From an uncultured Christensenella sp. (GTDB lineage: Bacteria; Bacillota; Clostridia; Christensenellales; Borkfalkiaceae), in NCBI GenBank assembly GCA_905203015.1, contig CAJKUC010000012.1:1-64000 (forward strand): DNA of 64,000 nt, in the 5' to 3' direction. Below are positions 46,735 through 54,112 of the stretch, piece by piece. A program made the translations under genes and the position numbers. Below the pieces are notes generated by a model. That model worked only from the letters and a program-made list of their open reading frames with translations, did no database searches and had not been told where the DNA came from. Positions within the stretch are counted from its first letter, which is position 1; each line of letters starts with the position of its first letter.

Positions 46735-47033
46735 TTAATTGTCTCCCCTTTATTTCGTGGTTTTAGGTTGTTTTTTTAATATATTTTAACCTTTAAACGT
46801 GCAACATTCCTGCACATTAAAAATTTTTTCAACAAAAAGCCGATCGGTTTCGACAAGAAAAACCAAACGGCTGAATGAAATGCTATTCGACATTATACTT
46901 AATAATTTCAGGCTATTTACCAAAAATATTAAGTGAGTAAGCGTATTACGACTTGCATTTTCAAAAATATATGCTATAATACACTTAATAAAAATGGTAG
47001 ACATCCCAAATAAACTAAATTGAGGTGTCTGAA
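46735..47033. other. Intergenic stretch with a plus-strand promoter
   Basis: No gene is supported. It contains a promoter (TTGCAT at 46953, 16 bp, TATAAT at 46975-46980) and GAGGTGTCTGAA before the stub ATG at 47034. Confidence 0.5.
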
Positions 47034-47072
47034 ATGGAGATAAAAAGAGATAAATACTTGGATCTGTTATGA
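47034..47072 (+). pseudogene. 12-codon stub of a DUF4143-type AAA ATPase
   Basis: The ATG has an intact promoter and ribosome-binding site, but the frame reads MEIKRDKYLDLL and stops. That is the usual first dozen residues of ATPases of the AAA_14/DUF4143 family, which continue with a basic stretch and a Walker A motif. The rest has been lost. Confidence 0.55.
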
Positions 47073-47120
47073 TTTTTATTCTTTTTTAAAAAATTTTTTG
47101 CCTTTTCGGTTGGTTTTGTG

Positions 47121-47275
47121 TAGCACAGAGAAAAACGAAAGTCAACGGCAAAAATTAACGCGTAAAATTTGTAAATAACAAAGTCGCTTCCAATTTTAAA
47201 TTGAAGTCGGCTTTTTTTTATGCGTTAATTTTTCTGCTGTTTCGTTGACTTCCGTTCTGTCTGCCACTCATAAAA
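47121..47275. repeat. MITE-like imperfect inverted repeat
   Basis: GAAAGTCAACG (47137-47147) is mirrored by CGTTGACTTCC (47243-47253), and AAAAATTAACGC (47150-47161) by GCGTTAATTTTT (47222-47233); weaker similarity extends outward (TAGCACAGAG against CTGTCTGCCA). A terminator-like hairpin with a T8 run lies inside (about 47183-47219). The whole is about 150 bp with no coding content. Confidence 0.5.
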
Positions 47276-47300
47276 GCACACAAAAAATTTTCTCCGTGCT

Positions 47301-47648
47301 TGTTTTCGGGTTTACGAAGTCGGCAGCTATGAAGATCAGAATTTGCGCCACAACGAGCCTACAATCGATCCTTACGAAAAACAGGCGACCGAAGAGACTT
47401 CATACGAACGCTACGATAAACTGATCGCAAAAATGGCGTTACCAGATTACGAATACGAAACGCTTTTAGCGATGATGAACACTAACCGATCGATATTCAT
47501 AAAGTATCCTTCTATAAAATCGAGGGATGTTATATTTTTATACCCTAATTGCGCTTTGCAATACTCGCTCGGCTTCATTTTTGAACTTTTGTATTCTGTA
47601 TACTTTTTTTCGTTAAAAATTACTAATGTATATCTTCGTCTTGAATAG
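47301..47648 (+). pseudogene. Fragment of an acidic protein of unknown family
   Basis: The frame is open with no proper start (it runs in from a hairpin-rich stretch; the first usable codon is TTG at 47343 without a ribosome-binding site). The readable part, VYEVGSYEDQNLRHNEPTID and onward to about LLAMMNTNR, looks like real protein; the last 40 residues look like chance. It is probably an internal fragment of a mobile-element gene, now cut at both ends. Confidence 0.4.
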
Positions 47649-47703
47649 AGAAAACCTTTTTGATTTTATATTTAAAATTTAATTCAGCCGCCTCAACGAT
47701 GCC

Positions 47704-48840
47704 TTATTGTTCACATATTGCGCGTATATTTCTTATTATTTCTTTGCTTTCCGCAAGGTTTAATTTGAATTCTTCCGCAACTGCGAGCAAATCTTTTTCA
47801 CTTGGATTGCCGTTACCGTTTACCGTCATTTCGTGTTCAAATTTTTCGGGCGTTTTCGTTAAATCGTATGCAGGCGATAATACATACCCCTTTTTCCCTT
47901 CATGATATAAAAACGAAAAATTCTTCCCGTGGTCGTCTTTATTTTTGTAAAACACGTTAAAACACATCCGTCGATACGTTTCGTACATATCATCTTTCGG
48001 ATTTACGCATATTTCCTGTATCACCTGAAACAAGTGCATATAATCAAGATTCGGTATTTTGTGGGTTGTTTCCAACAACGCCGACAACGATACCATATGC
48101 AATCGTTTTTCTTTCAAAATCTTGCTATCGCCCGTGTTTGAATACGCCCGATCAAAACGCTTCGTTCCGAAGTAGCCTGTGCATTTTTCCGACGGAAACA
48201 TTCGAAATTCATTTACTTGAATTCCGCATTTCTTCGCCGTTTCATTCGCCTTATATTCTTCGCTTCCCACATTTTCCGGATCGATTCTGCACGCAAATTT
48301 TACAATCCATTCTTCACCGTCGATTTTTATATGCGCTTTGGGTCGCGCTCCGCCGCTCGAACCGCCGAGCGCGTATACTTCGTCAAGCTCGTTTTCGTTT
48401 GCCGAATCATTCAGAATATCATTTATTGCCTTGGATAACTTATCAAAATTATTTACGTCTGAAATTGGCTCGGCATAGGGTTGACTCGGCTCGTAAGTCA
48501 AGCCGCCAAGTCCGTTTTTTCCTATCAAAGAAAGTTTCGTAAGCACAGACAATCGTTCCGGGTTGATTCCGTTTCTCGATAAGAAACGATTTAAAAGCAA
48601 TTCGCCCCAGCCATCGGGCAAAGAATCGAAAAATACGCCGTATAGCCCGCCGAACATTTCTTTTCCGGACGTATAAATTGTATCGGATAACGGCAAAGAT
48701 AACGGCGAAACGGAAAATCCGTTTTTCTGCCATTCTTCATCGTATTGAAATCCGATTACGGAAGGGGTGATTTGCGCAAGATACCCTACTGTTTTTTCGT
48801 TATACTTAACGGTTACTTTTTTGATTTCCTTTATTTTCAT
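47704..48840 (-). CDS. hipA: HipA-type serine/threonine kinase toxin
   Basis: HipA kinases of type II toxin-antitoxin pairs phosphorylate targets such as glutamyl-tRNA synthetase and induce dormancy. The 378-residue protein has the N-terminal HipA domain (FGGLYGVFFDSLPDGWGELLLNR), the Gly/Ser loop GGSSGGARPKA near 163, the catalytic loop KDDHGKNFSFL near 303 and the metal-binding SPAYDLTKT near 322. Length is a little below E. coli HipA (440). Its ATG overlaps the stop of the antitoxin gene by ATGA, so both come from one transcript. Confidence 0.93.
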   Translation of the reverse strand: MKIKEIKKVTVKYNEKTVGYLAQITPSVIGFQYDEEWQKNGFSVSPLSLPLSDTIYTSGKEMFGGLYGVFFDSLPDGWGELLLNRFLSRNGINPERLSVLTKLSLIGKNGLGGLTYEPSQPYAEPISDVNNFDKLSKAINDILNDSANENELDEVYALGGSSGGARPKAHIKIDGEEWIVKFACRIDPENVGSEEYKANETAKKCGIQVNEFRMFPSEKCTGYFGTKRFDRAYSNTGDSKILKEKRLHMVSLSALLETTHKIPNLDYMHLFQVIQEICVNPKDDMYETYRRMCFNVFYKNKDDHGKNFSFLYHEGKKGYVLSPAYDLTKTPEKFEHEMTVNGNGNPSEKDLLAVAEEFKLNLAESKEIIRNIRAICEQ

Positions 48841-49127
48841 ACGTCTAAATCCTTCAAGCTCGTGATTGCTTTGCGCGTGAATAAAGCATTAAAATCTTCC
48901 AGAACGCCGAGTACATTCGCGATTTTTAATAGCGAAAACAATGAAATTTCCCCGCTGTTCTCAAACCTGCGCACCGAAGCATAAGAAACGCCCGATCTCA
49001 CGGAAAGTTCTTTCTGCGTCAGTTTCATTTGCTTTCTGCTTGTTTTTTCTTTTTCCGCCAATTTCTGTGCCATCGATTGCGGCGTGATTACTTCCACAAA
49101 TTGATTGATATTGAATTTATTTTTCAT
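48837..49127 (-). CDS. hipB: HipB-type XRE antitoxin
   Basis: The 96-residue protein carries a Cro/C1-type helix-turn-helix: LTQKELSVRSGVSYASVRRFENSGEISLFSLLKIANVLG, residues about 45-82. It should bind HipA and repress the operon. The start has no long leader; the promoter (49137-49165) and two matching palindromes lie just upstream. It overlaps hipA by 4 bp. Confidence 0.9.
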   Translation of the reverse strand: MKNKFNINQFVEVITPQSMAQKLAEKEKTSRKQMKLTQKELSVRSGVSYASVRRFENSGEISLFSLLKIANVLGVLEDFNALFTRKAITSLKDLDV

Positions 49128-49129
49128 AG

Positions 49130-49145
49130 TGCTTATATTTTAGCA
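49130..49145. promoter_or_regulatory. HipB operator candidate O2
   Basis: TGCTTATATTTTAGCA has arms TGCT/AGCA separated by 8 bp, the same spacing as the known E. coli HipB site (TATCC-N8-GGATA). It covers the -10 box of hipB. Confidence 0.65.
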
Positions 49146-49165
49146 TTTTTCTTTTAAAATGTCAA
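49137..49165 (-). promoter_or_regulatory. hipBA promoter
   Basis: On the minus strand TTGACA (49160-49165) and TAAAAT (49137-49142) are 17 bp apart, 10 bp from the hipB ATG. Confidence 0.8.
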
Positions 49166-49170
49166 TATAT

Positions 49171-49186
49171 TGCTCGTATTTTAGCA
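49171..49186. promoter_or_regulatory. HipB operator candidate O1
   Basis: TGCTCGTATTTTAGCA matches O2 at 14 of 16 positions and lies 41 bp from it, about four helical turns, just upstream of the -35 box. It overlaps the last codon of the 70-aa gene. Confidence 0.6.
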
Positions 49187-49393
49187 ATTTTTATTGCGAT
49201 TATTTTTTAATCTTTCAAAAAGCACTGCAGCAAAACAATTCAGCGTTTCTTCCGAAATTTGAGCCAGATCCGGAACGCCGTTTATAAATATCCGTTTTCC
49301 CGTTTGATTTTCTTCAAACGGGATTTCTTTTATTCCTTGAAATTCGGCGCACGTTTTCGCTTCACTTTCCCGCATTGATATTTTTTCTTCCAT
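49181..49393 (-). CDS. Small acidic protein, 70 aa
   Basis: CGGAGGCGAACAGAA precedes the ATG. The product has mixed charge and a helical C-terminus (ISEETLNCFAAVLFERLKNNRNK). No family was recognised; it may belong to a lost mobile element. It ends within the hip operator region. Confidence 0.5.
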   Translation of the reverse strand: MEEKISMRESEAKTCAEFQGIKEIPFEENQTGKRIFINGVPDLAQISEETLNCFAAVLFERLKNNRNKNC

Positions 49394-49546
49394 TTCTGTT
49401 CGCCTCCGTTTTTTCTTTTATTATACCACAAACCAAGTCAATTTGCACGGGGTGAACGCCGACAGAAATTACCGTCTATGCCGACAAATTTCACTTATTT
49501 TTCCGGATAAAAACCGGATTCTATTTTTATCTCAACGCTTTGATGA

Positions 49547-49729
49547 TCAAGTTAGTCTATTGAAAAAAACAAGCGCTGTATTCAAATAATAGTTTTGAGA
49601 ATTTTGCGAAAACAGTAAGGTCATTTTATCCGCACTTTCGGGCGTAACTCTCTGCGTTGCGGTAAAATCGATCTCTCTTCTGCCGCTAAATAACGGCAAC
49701 CCTTCAGCAGAAATTTTTAACACTTTCAT
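49547..49729 (-). pseudogene. N-terminal stub of an AAA (OLD-like) ATPase
   Basis: The 60 residues begin MKVLKISAEGLPLFSGRREI and continue through TATQRVTPES to NSQNYYLNTALVFFNRLT, where the family would go on with a Walker A (GxNxSGKT). This is the standard N-terminal strand set of AAA ATPases found in abortive-infection and mobile elements. The frame stops right before the P-loop, so the gene is truncated. Confidence 0.6.
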
Positions 49730-50207
49730 GCAATCTATCTCCTAATTACGCCTTTTTTGTTTTTATTATTTCGGCTGAGCTTCTTTTATCAAAAAAACCG
49801 TAGCCGTCAAAGGGTAAAAATATTGCGTATATTTTGTACGCCGCAGTTTTCGTTTGAAACTGCGGCTTATTTTATTTCAATGCAATTTTTTTAACTACGG
49901 CTACATTATTTTAATCGCTAATTTTTTTTCTACGCCGCCTTTGACTGCTCCGTATTTTTTTGATGGGGTGTTTTTGTGATTAAGCCGAATGCTTCGGCTT
50001 AATCCATAAAACTTGTTGTCTTTTGTCTGCGCAAGCGCAATCGTATTTTTAGCGGGGTATTCGTCGGGTTTTGTCCCTATTTTCGATAAAGCTCGTCGGA
50101 TTTTACATTAGTTTTCGTCGGATTTACCCCCTAACGCTTTTCTTCTCACTTGTGCTATGCTTGAATGACAAGACAAGATACCTGAAAGGAGAGTCACAAA
50201 TATAACT
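49730..50207. other. Gene-free stretch with nested inverted repeats
   Basis: About 480 bp with no gene. An inner hairpin (GCCGCAGTTT/AAACTGCGGC, 49840-49866) is followed by TTATTTTATTT and looks like a terminator. Outer arms near 49791-49814 (AAAAAAACCGTAGCCGTCAAAGG) and 49935-49965 (CCTTTGACTGCTCCG plus a T-run) are imperfectly inverted, and GTAGCCG/CGGCTAC pair as well. This may be a MITE. Upstream of the recombinase a GGAGAG site lies about 14 bp before its ATG. Confidence 0.5.
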
Positions 50208-50600
50208 ATGAAATCGGCAGTCATTTATGCCCGCTATTCCAGCGAACGGCAAACGGAACAATCCATTGAAGAACAACTTCGTATCTGCAACGAATTTGCC
50301 AAACAAAACGATCTTGAAATTGTAGATACTTATATCGATCGAGCGATGACCGGTACGAACGACAACCGCCCTGCTTTTCAGAAAATGCTGAAAGACGCCG
50401 AGATTTCCGGGCTTTGGCAAATCGTTCTCGTATATGCTATCGATCGTTTCGGAAGAAACTCTATCGAAGTCGCCGTCAACAAACAAAAACTGAAGAAAAA
50501 TAAAAAAACTTTGATTTCCGCCACGCAGCGTACAAGCGAAAACATCGACGGCTCAAAAAATCTCGACGGCATTATCCTTGAAAATATGTATATCGGATTT
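50208..50600 (+). pseudogene. 5' half of a serine recombinase, split by the 10.2-kb element
   Basis: The first 131 codons encode the resolvase catalytic domain: YARYSSERQTEQSIEEQ with the active Ser at residue 11, and VYAIDRFGRN, whose Arg residues complete the site. The open frame continues into the element to a stop at 50636, adding 11 foreign residues. The recombinase domain and Zn ribbon lie at 60795 onward. Joining position 50600 to 60795 (GAA) restores an open frame, FEGYAEYYSAELSQK at the junction. This is strong evidence of a clean insertion. Confidence 0.9.
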
Positions 50601-50608
50601 GAGCAATT

Positions 50609-50622
50609 AAATGGACATAATG
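50609..50622 (+). repeat. Left terminal inverted repeat
   Basis: AAATGGACATAATG, exact inverted copy at 60772-60785. Confidence 0.9.
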
Positions 50623-50659
50623 GCCTAAAAAAATAAATTCAGAATTCAAAGCAGCAATT

Positions 50660-50983
50660 TCAATGTAAAGCAAAAGCCGAGACTCGCCTCGGCTTTTCGG
50701 CATCTATCCGAATTTCCTCTATTTCGGCATAACTCTTGTCGAGTTTTTTATGTAATAACGCGTAACTCACGGAAAAGACTAAATCCTTAATGCTGCCGAA
50801 CCACAATACGGCAAGAACAACGGTGTTTATCGCCAATAATGCAATAATAAACCCTCTCTTTAAATCAGAATATTCGCTCAAACCGATAATGACTCGAAAT
50901 AATGCAAAGCCGATGACGGAGATACAACAAACCCAAAGGCTTAAAATAATGATGTATAGAGTCGGTTTCTTTTTTATAAGCAT
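50660..50983 (-). CDS. Two-span membrane protein, 107 aa
   Basis: The start at 50983 is chosen because AAGGACAAAA lies at the right distance; an upstream in-frame ATG at 51025 is possible. Two hydrophobic segments (PTLYIIILSLWVCCISVIG and IIALLAINTVVLAVLWFG) are followed by a charged helical tail. I do not recognise a family. It is the only gene of the element on the minus strand and its function in the cargo is unknown. Confidence 0.65.
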   Translation of the reverse strand: MLIKKKPTLYIIILSLWVCCISVIGFALFRVIIGLSEYSDLKRGFIIALLAINTVVLAVLWFGSIKDLVFSVSYALLHKKLDKSYAEIEEIRIDAEKPRRVSAFALH

Positions 50984-51107
50984 TTTTGTCCTTTTTTCGG
51001 ACATCCTCATTTTTAAGTTCAACACTTATAAAACAACCGACGTTATGTTTTTGTCCGCACGATTCTCGAAACGAAAAAGCGCGGTTGTCTGCGGCTGTCG
51101 ATTGCGC

Positions 51108-51136
51108 TTTACAAAAAGAATCAAATATGCTATAAT
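51108..51136 (+). promoter_or_regulatory. Promoter of the sigma factor gene
   Basis: TTTACA (51108-51113) and TATAAT (51131-51136) are 17 bp apart. GGGAG precedes the TTG start at 51176. Confidence 0.75.
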
Positions 51137-51175
51137 AAAAATGTTGACAGTAGTTATTTTTGGGAGAAAACGATT

Positions 51176-51709
51176 TTGAATATCGAATTATATAGAAAAA
51201 CAGAATACGCGCTCTCCTTGATAAAAGACGGAAACGACAACGGTGTGGACTTGCTTTATTCCGTTATGGGTAAGATAATGCTTACCGTCGCCCGCGGTGT
51301 TTGCAAAGACCTGTTTACCGCGGAAGATGTTGTTCAGGAAAGTTTTTTGAAAATAGTTAAAAACATTCATCAATATAAAAACGGAACGAACGCTTATGCG
51401 TGGGTGTGCAGAATAGTAAGAAACACGGCACTGAATACAATCAAACCATTAAAAAATCATAAAACCGAAAATATTGACGAATTTTTCAGTATATCGGACG
51501 GAATCGATATCGAGGAAAAAACAACCACACAACTGCTTGTAGACAAATTGATGAATTCTCTTGCCCCGCCGATAGTAAAGCAAATGATATACATGAAATA
51601 TTTTCTCGATATGACCGTGCGTGAAATCGCAAAGGAAATCGGAAAATCCAAATCTTACGTAGCAAAAGAAATTGCAAAGGCGGAAGAATTTATGAAAGCC
51701 ATGTTATAA
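51176..51709 (+). CDS. ECF-type RNA polymerase sigma factor
   Basis: The start is a TTG with GGGAGAAAACGATT upstream. The 177 residues contain sigma region 2 (TAEDVVQESFLKIVKNIHQYK, then AYAWVCRIVRNTALN) and region 4 (VREIAKEIGKSKSYVAKEI), with no region 3, the ECF architecture. It directs RNA polymerase to a few promoters and is usually held by an anti-sigma factor, here probably the next gene, 49 bp downstream. It is carried by the mobile element and likely drives the cargo. Confidence 0.88.
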   Translation: MNIELYRKTEYALSLIKDGNDNGVDLLYSVMGKIMLTVARGVCKDLFTAEDVVQESFLKIVKNIHQYKNGTNAYAWVCRIVRNTALNTIKPLKNHKTENIDEFFSISDGIDIEEKTTTQLLVDKLMNSLAPPIVKQMIYMKYFLDMTVREIAKEIGKSKSYVAKEIAKAEEFMKAML

Positions 51710-51758
51710 TTGCGGACAAAACGGAGACATGAATTGTTTTAAGAGTAAGAGGTGTTCT

Positions 51759-52493
51759 ATGAAAAGAAAATTTGAAAAAGATAAGCGTCTCGAATCGTTA
51801 TTTTCAGAATATGTGCAAGATGAAAAAATGCCTTCCGTAAGCGTTATTTCGGAAGCCAAAGAATATATGAACAAACAACGAGTTGAGGAAAAAGTCGCAA
51901 TTCCGGCGACCGCGACGGCGGGCGGAGAAAGTTCGAGCAATTCCGGAAGCATACCCGGAAATAGAAAAATATTTTATGCCGCAGCAATTATTTTGTTTGC
52001 GACCGCAATATCGTTGATATGTTATTTTACAATGAAAAAGCCTGTCGGCTTTGATTTTTTCGCCGATTCGGCATCAGTTTCGTCCGAGCAACTTTCGGAA
52101 ACACACCTCGAATACTCCGATAAGTCTTTTTTGCCGTTTGTAAATGAATATTCCGTAACGGAATACAAAGAATATGTTTTGACGGATGAAGTCGGTTCTT
52201 ACGCCAAAGGCGACGTCGTAGTATATTATATTTCGTTTAACACAAGCGACGATATTTCGGTATCCGTGTATGTCGAAGCAAACGGAATTTACTTTGAAGA
52301 TCTTGACAAATACAAACAGATAGCCACGCAAAAAGAATTAGCCGGAATTACGTTCTACTTCAATTCCGATAAAGATGATTCTTTATGTTATTTCTTTCAC
52401 AATGATTTCGGCTACAACATAACGATTGGCACGAACGAGCGTAGCGTTGCCGACGGAATACTGACTTATATATCCGAAAGTTTTATTGAATAA
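51759..52493 (+). CDS. Membrane anti-sigma-like protein, 244 aa
   Basis: AAGAGGTGTTCT precedes the ATG at 51759; a second ATG at 51729 is possible. The N-terminal 80 residues are cytoplasmic and charged (KRKFEKDKRLESLFSEYVQDEK). A single span follows (FYAAAIILFATAISLICYF), then about 145 residues outside. This layout is that of ECF anti-sigma factors, although no zinc-binding ZAS motif is visible. The outer domain could sense envelope stress. It is cotranscribed with the sigma gene. Confidence 0.7.
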   Translation: MKRKFEKDKRLESLFSEYVQDEKMPSVSVISEAKEYMNKQRVEEKVAIPATATAGGESSSNSGSIPGNRKIFYAAAIILFATAISLICYFTMKKPVGFDFFADSASVSSEQLSETHLEYSDKSFLPFVNEYSVTEYKEYVLTDEVGSYAKGDVVVYYISFNTSDDISVSVYVEANGIYFEDLDKYKQIATQKELAGITFYFNSDKDDSLCYFFHNDFGYNITIGTNERSVADGILTYISESFIE

Positions 52494-52516
52494 ATTTTTC
52501 TCGTAAAATCGTGGAC

Positions 52517-52570
52517 AAAAACCCGTTTCTTCTTGTTTCCTATTATGAAAACAAGAAGAAGCGGGTTTTT
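52517..52570 (+). terminator. Long terminator hairpin at the start of the Dlt-like operon
   Basis: AAAACCCGTTTCTTCTTGTTT pairs with the 3' strand ending GAAGAAGCGGGTTTT: about 21 bp with one G-U pair and a 9-nt loop, then T6. The T-run lies 2 bp before the MBOAT ATG, and no other promoter is visible in between. Confidence 0.85.
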
Positions 52571-52573
52571 TCT

Positions 52574-54103
52574 ATGAATCAAACAATACTGATCTTTTTT
52601 ATTACGCTCATATGCTCGGCGGCGACTTATTATCTCATGCCGTTGAAATACAGATGGATTGTTTTGCTTGTCGCAAGCGTTGTTTTTTATGCAATAATAA
52701 GCACTTACCTTACGCCGTTTATTTGTTTTACCGCCATAAGCGTATGGATGTGCGCAAAATATATTGACAAGAAAAATAATTCCGATGAAGACATAAATGC
52801 CATAAAGAGAAAAAATAAGACGGCTCTTATTTTTGTAATATTACTCAATTTGGGAATAATCGTTTTTCTTAAATTCTATCCGCCCGTAGCGGCATTACTT
52901 AATTCGGTTTTCAAAACAGCCGGTCTGAAGGCAAACTTTCCGTCGTTAAAGCTTATCGCGCCTCTGGGGATATCGTTTTATACATTACAAGCGATCGGGT
53001 ATCTCACGGACGTGTACAGACAGAAAATACGGGCAGAAAGAAATTTTTTTAAGGTCGCTTTATTTTTATCATTTTTCCCGCAAATTCTCGAAGGACCTAT
53101 CGCAAAGTACGACCAAACCGCCGATCAACTATACAAAGGGCATTGTTTCGATTATAAAACGGTCTCGTTCGGCGCACAAAGAATTATTTGGGGACTGTTT
53201 AAAAAAATGGTAGTTGCGGACAGACTGTATTTGCTTGTAAAAACGGTTTCCGATAAACCTTCGGAATATGCGGGAATCGCAAGTTTGCTATTGATTTTAT
53301 TCTATACGTTGCAACTTTATGCGGACTTTTCTGGATTTGTCGACATTGCCGTCGGAAGTGCGGAGATGTTCGGGATAAAACTCCCGGAGAATTTTCGTCA
53401 GCCGTTCTTTGCTAAAAGCGCGCAAGAATTCTGGCAACGTTGGCATATTTCGCTCGGCGTTTGGTTGAAAGAATATATTTTCTATTCTGTGGCGCTTTCT
53501 CCCAAATTGATAAAATTCTGCAGCAAGTTAAAGAAGAAGCATAAGAATCATTTTACCAAGATTTTGCCCACGCTAATCTCCCTCTTTTTTGTGTGGTTAT
53601 GCAACGGACTCTGGCACGGAGCAAAATGGAACTATATTGTTTACGGAATGTATTATTTTGCAATCATATCCGCAGGAATGACAAGCGAGCCGCTTTTTAA
53701 ACGACTGTATTCCGTTTTGAAAATCAATCCGGAAGGAAAGTTACTGTCGGCTTTCAGGCATATACGAACGCTTTTAATTATTTTTATCGGAGAAACTATA
53801 TTCGGCGCAACGTCTCTGAAGAATGCATGGATAACGTTAACTTCCGTTTTTAAACCGTGGCGAGGCTCGATGTTTTCGTTAGGACTCGATTATAAAGAGT
53901 TTCTCGTGGCCGTTATCGGAATAGCACTGATTTTTACGACGGATTTTATTAAAGAAAAAGGAATAAATATCAGGGAATGCATTGCTGTTAAGAAATTACC
54001 GATACGTTGGAGCGCATATATGACGATAATAATTGCGATTGTTTTATTCGGCGCATATGGAGGAATGTACTCGCTTTTGCCCTTTATTTACGGAAATTTT
54101 TAA
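52574..54103 (+). CDS. MBOAT O-acyltransferase (DltB-like)
   Basis: The start at ATG 52574 is preferred to the GTG at 52511, because the latter would translate the terminator hairpin. The 509-residue protein has about 11 hydrophobic segments. The MBOAT core is visible: LAPLGISFYTLQAIGYLTDVYR, FFPQILEGPI, YADFSGFVDIAVG, FWQRWHISLGVWLKEYIFY and the catalytic His in LWHGAKWNYIVYG near residue 347. In the dlt system DltB passes D-alanyl groups from the carrier protein to the outside. Here the accepted group may be different. Nine bp separate it from the next gene. Confidence 0.9.
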   Translation: MNQTILIFFITLICSAATYYLMPLKYRWIVLLVASVVFYAIISTYLTPFICFTAISVWMCAKYIDKKNNSDEDINAIKRKNKTALIFVILLNLGIIVFLKFYPPVAALLNSVFKTAGLKANFPSLKLIAPLGISFYTLQAIGYLTDVYRQKIRAERNFFKVALFLSFFPQILEGPIAKYDQTADQLYKGHCFDYKTVSFGAQRIIWGLFKKMVVADRLYLLVKTVSDKPSEYAGIASLLLILFYTLQLYADFSGFVDIAVGSAEMFGIKLPENFRQPFFAKSAQEFWQRWHISLGVWLKEYIFYSVALSPKLIKFCSKLKKKHKNHFTKILPTLISLFFVWLCNGLWHGAKWNYIVYGMYYFAIISAGMTSEPLFKRLYSVLKINPEGKLLSAFRHIRTLLIIFIGETIFGATSLKNAWITLTSVFKPWRGSMFSLGLDYKEFLVAVIGIALIFTTDFIKEKGINIRECIAVKKLPIRWSAYMTIIIAIVLFGAYGGMYSLLPFIYGNF

Positions 54104-54112
54104 GGAGAAAAA

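Noticed and set aside
46786..47004. 72-codon minus frame near the DUF4143 stub
   Set aside because: No ribosome-binding site and it runs opposite to a promoter.
52511..52573. GTG start for the MBOAT gene at 52511
   Set aside because: It would put the terminator hairpin inside the coding sequence and adds a non-conserved polar N-terminus.
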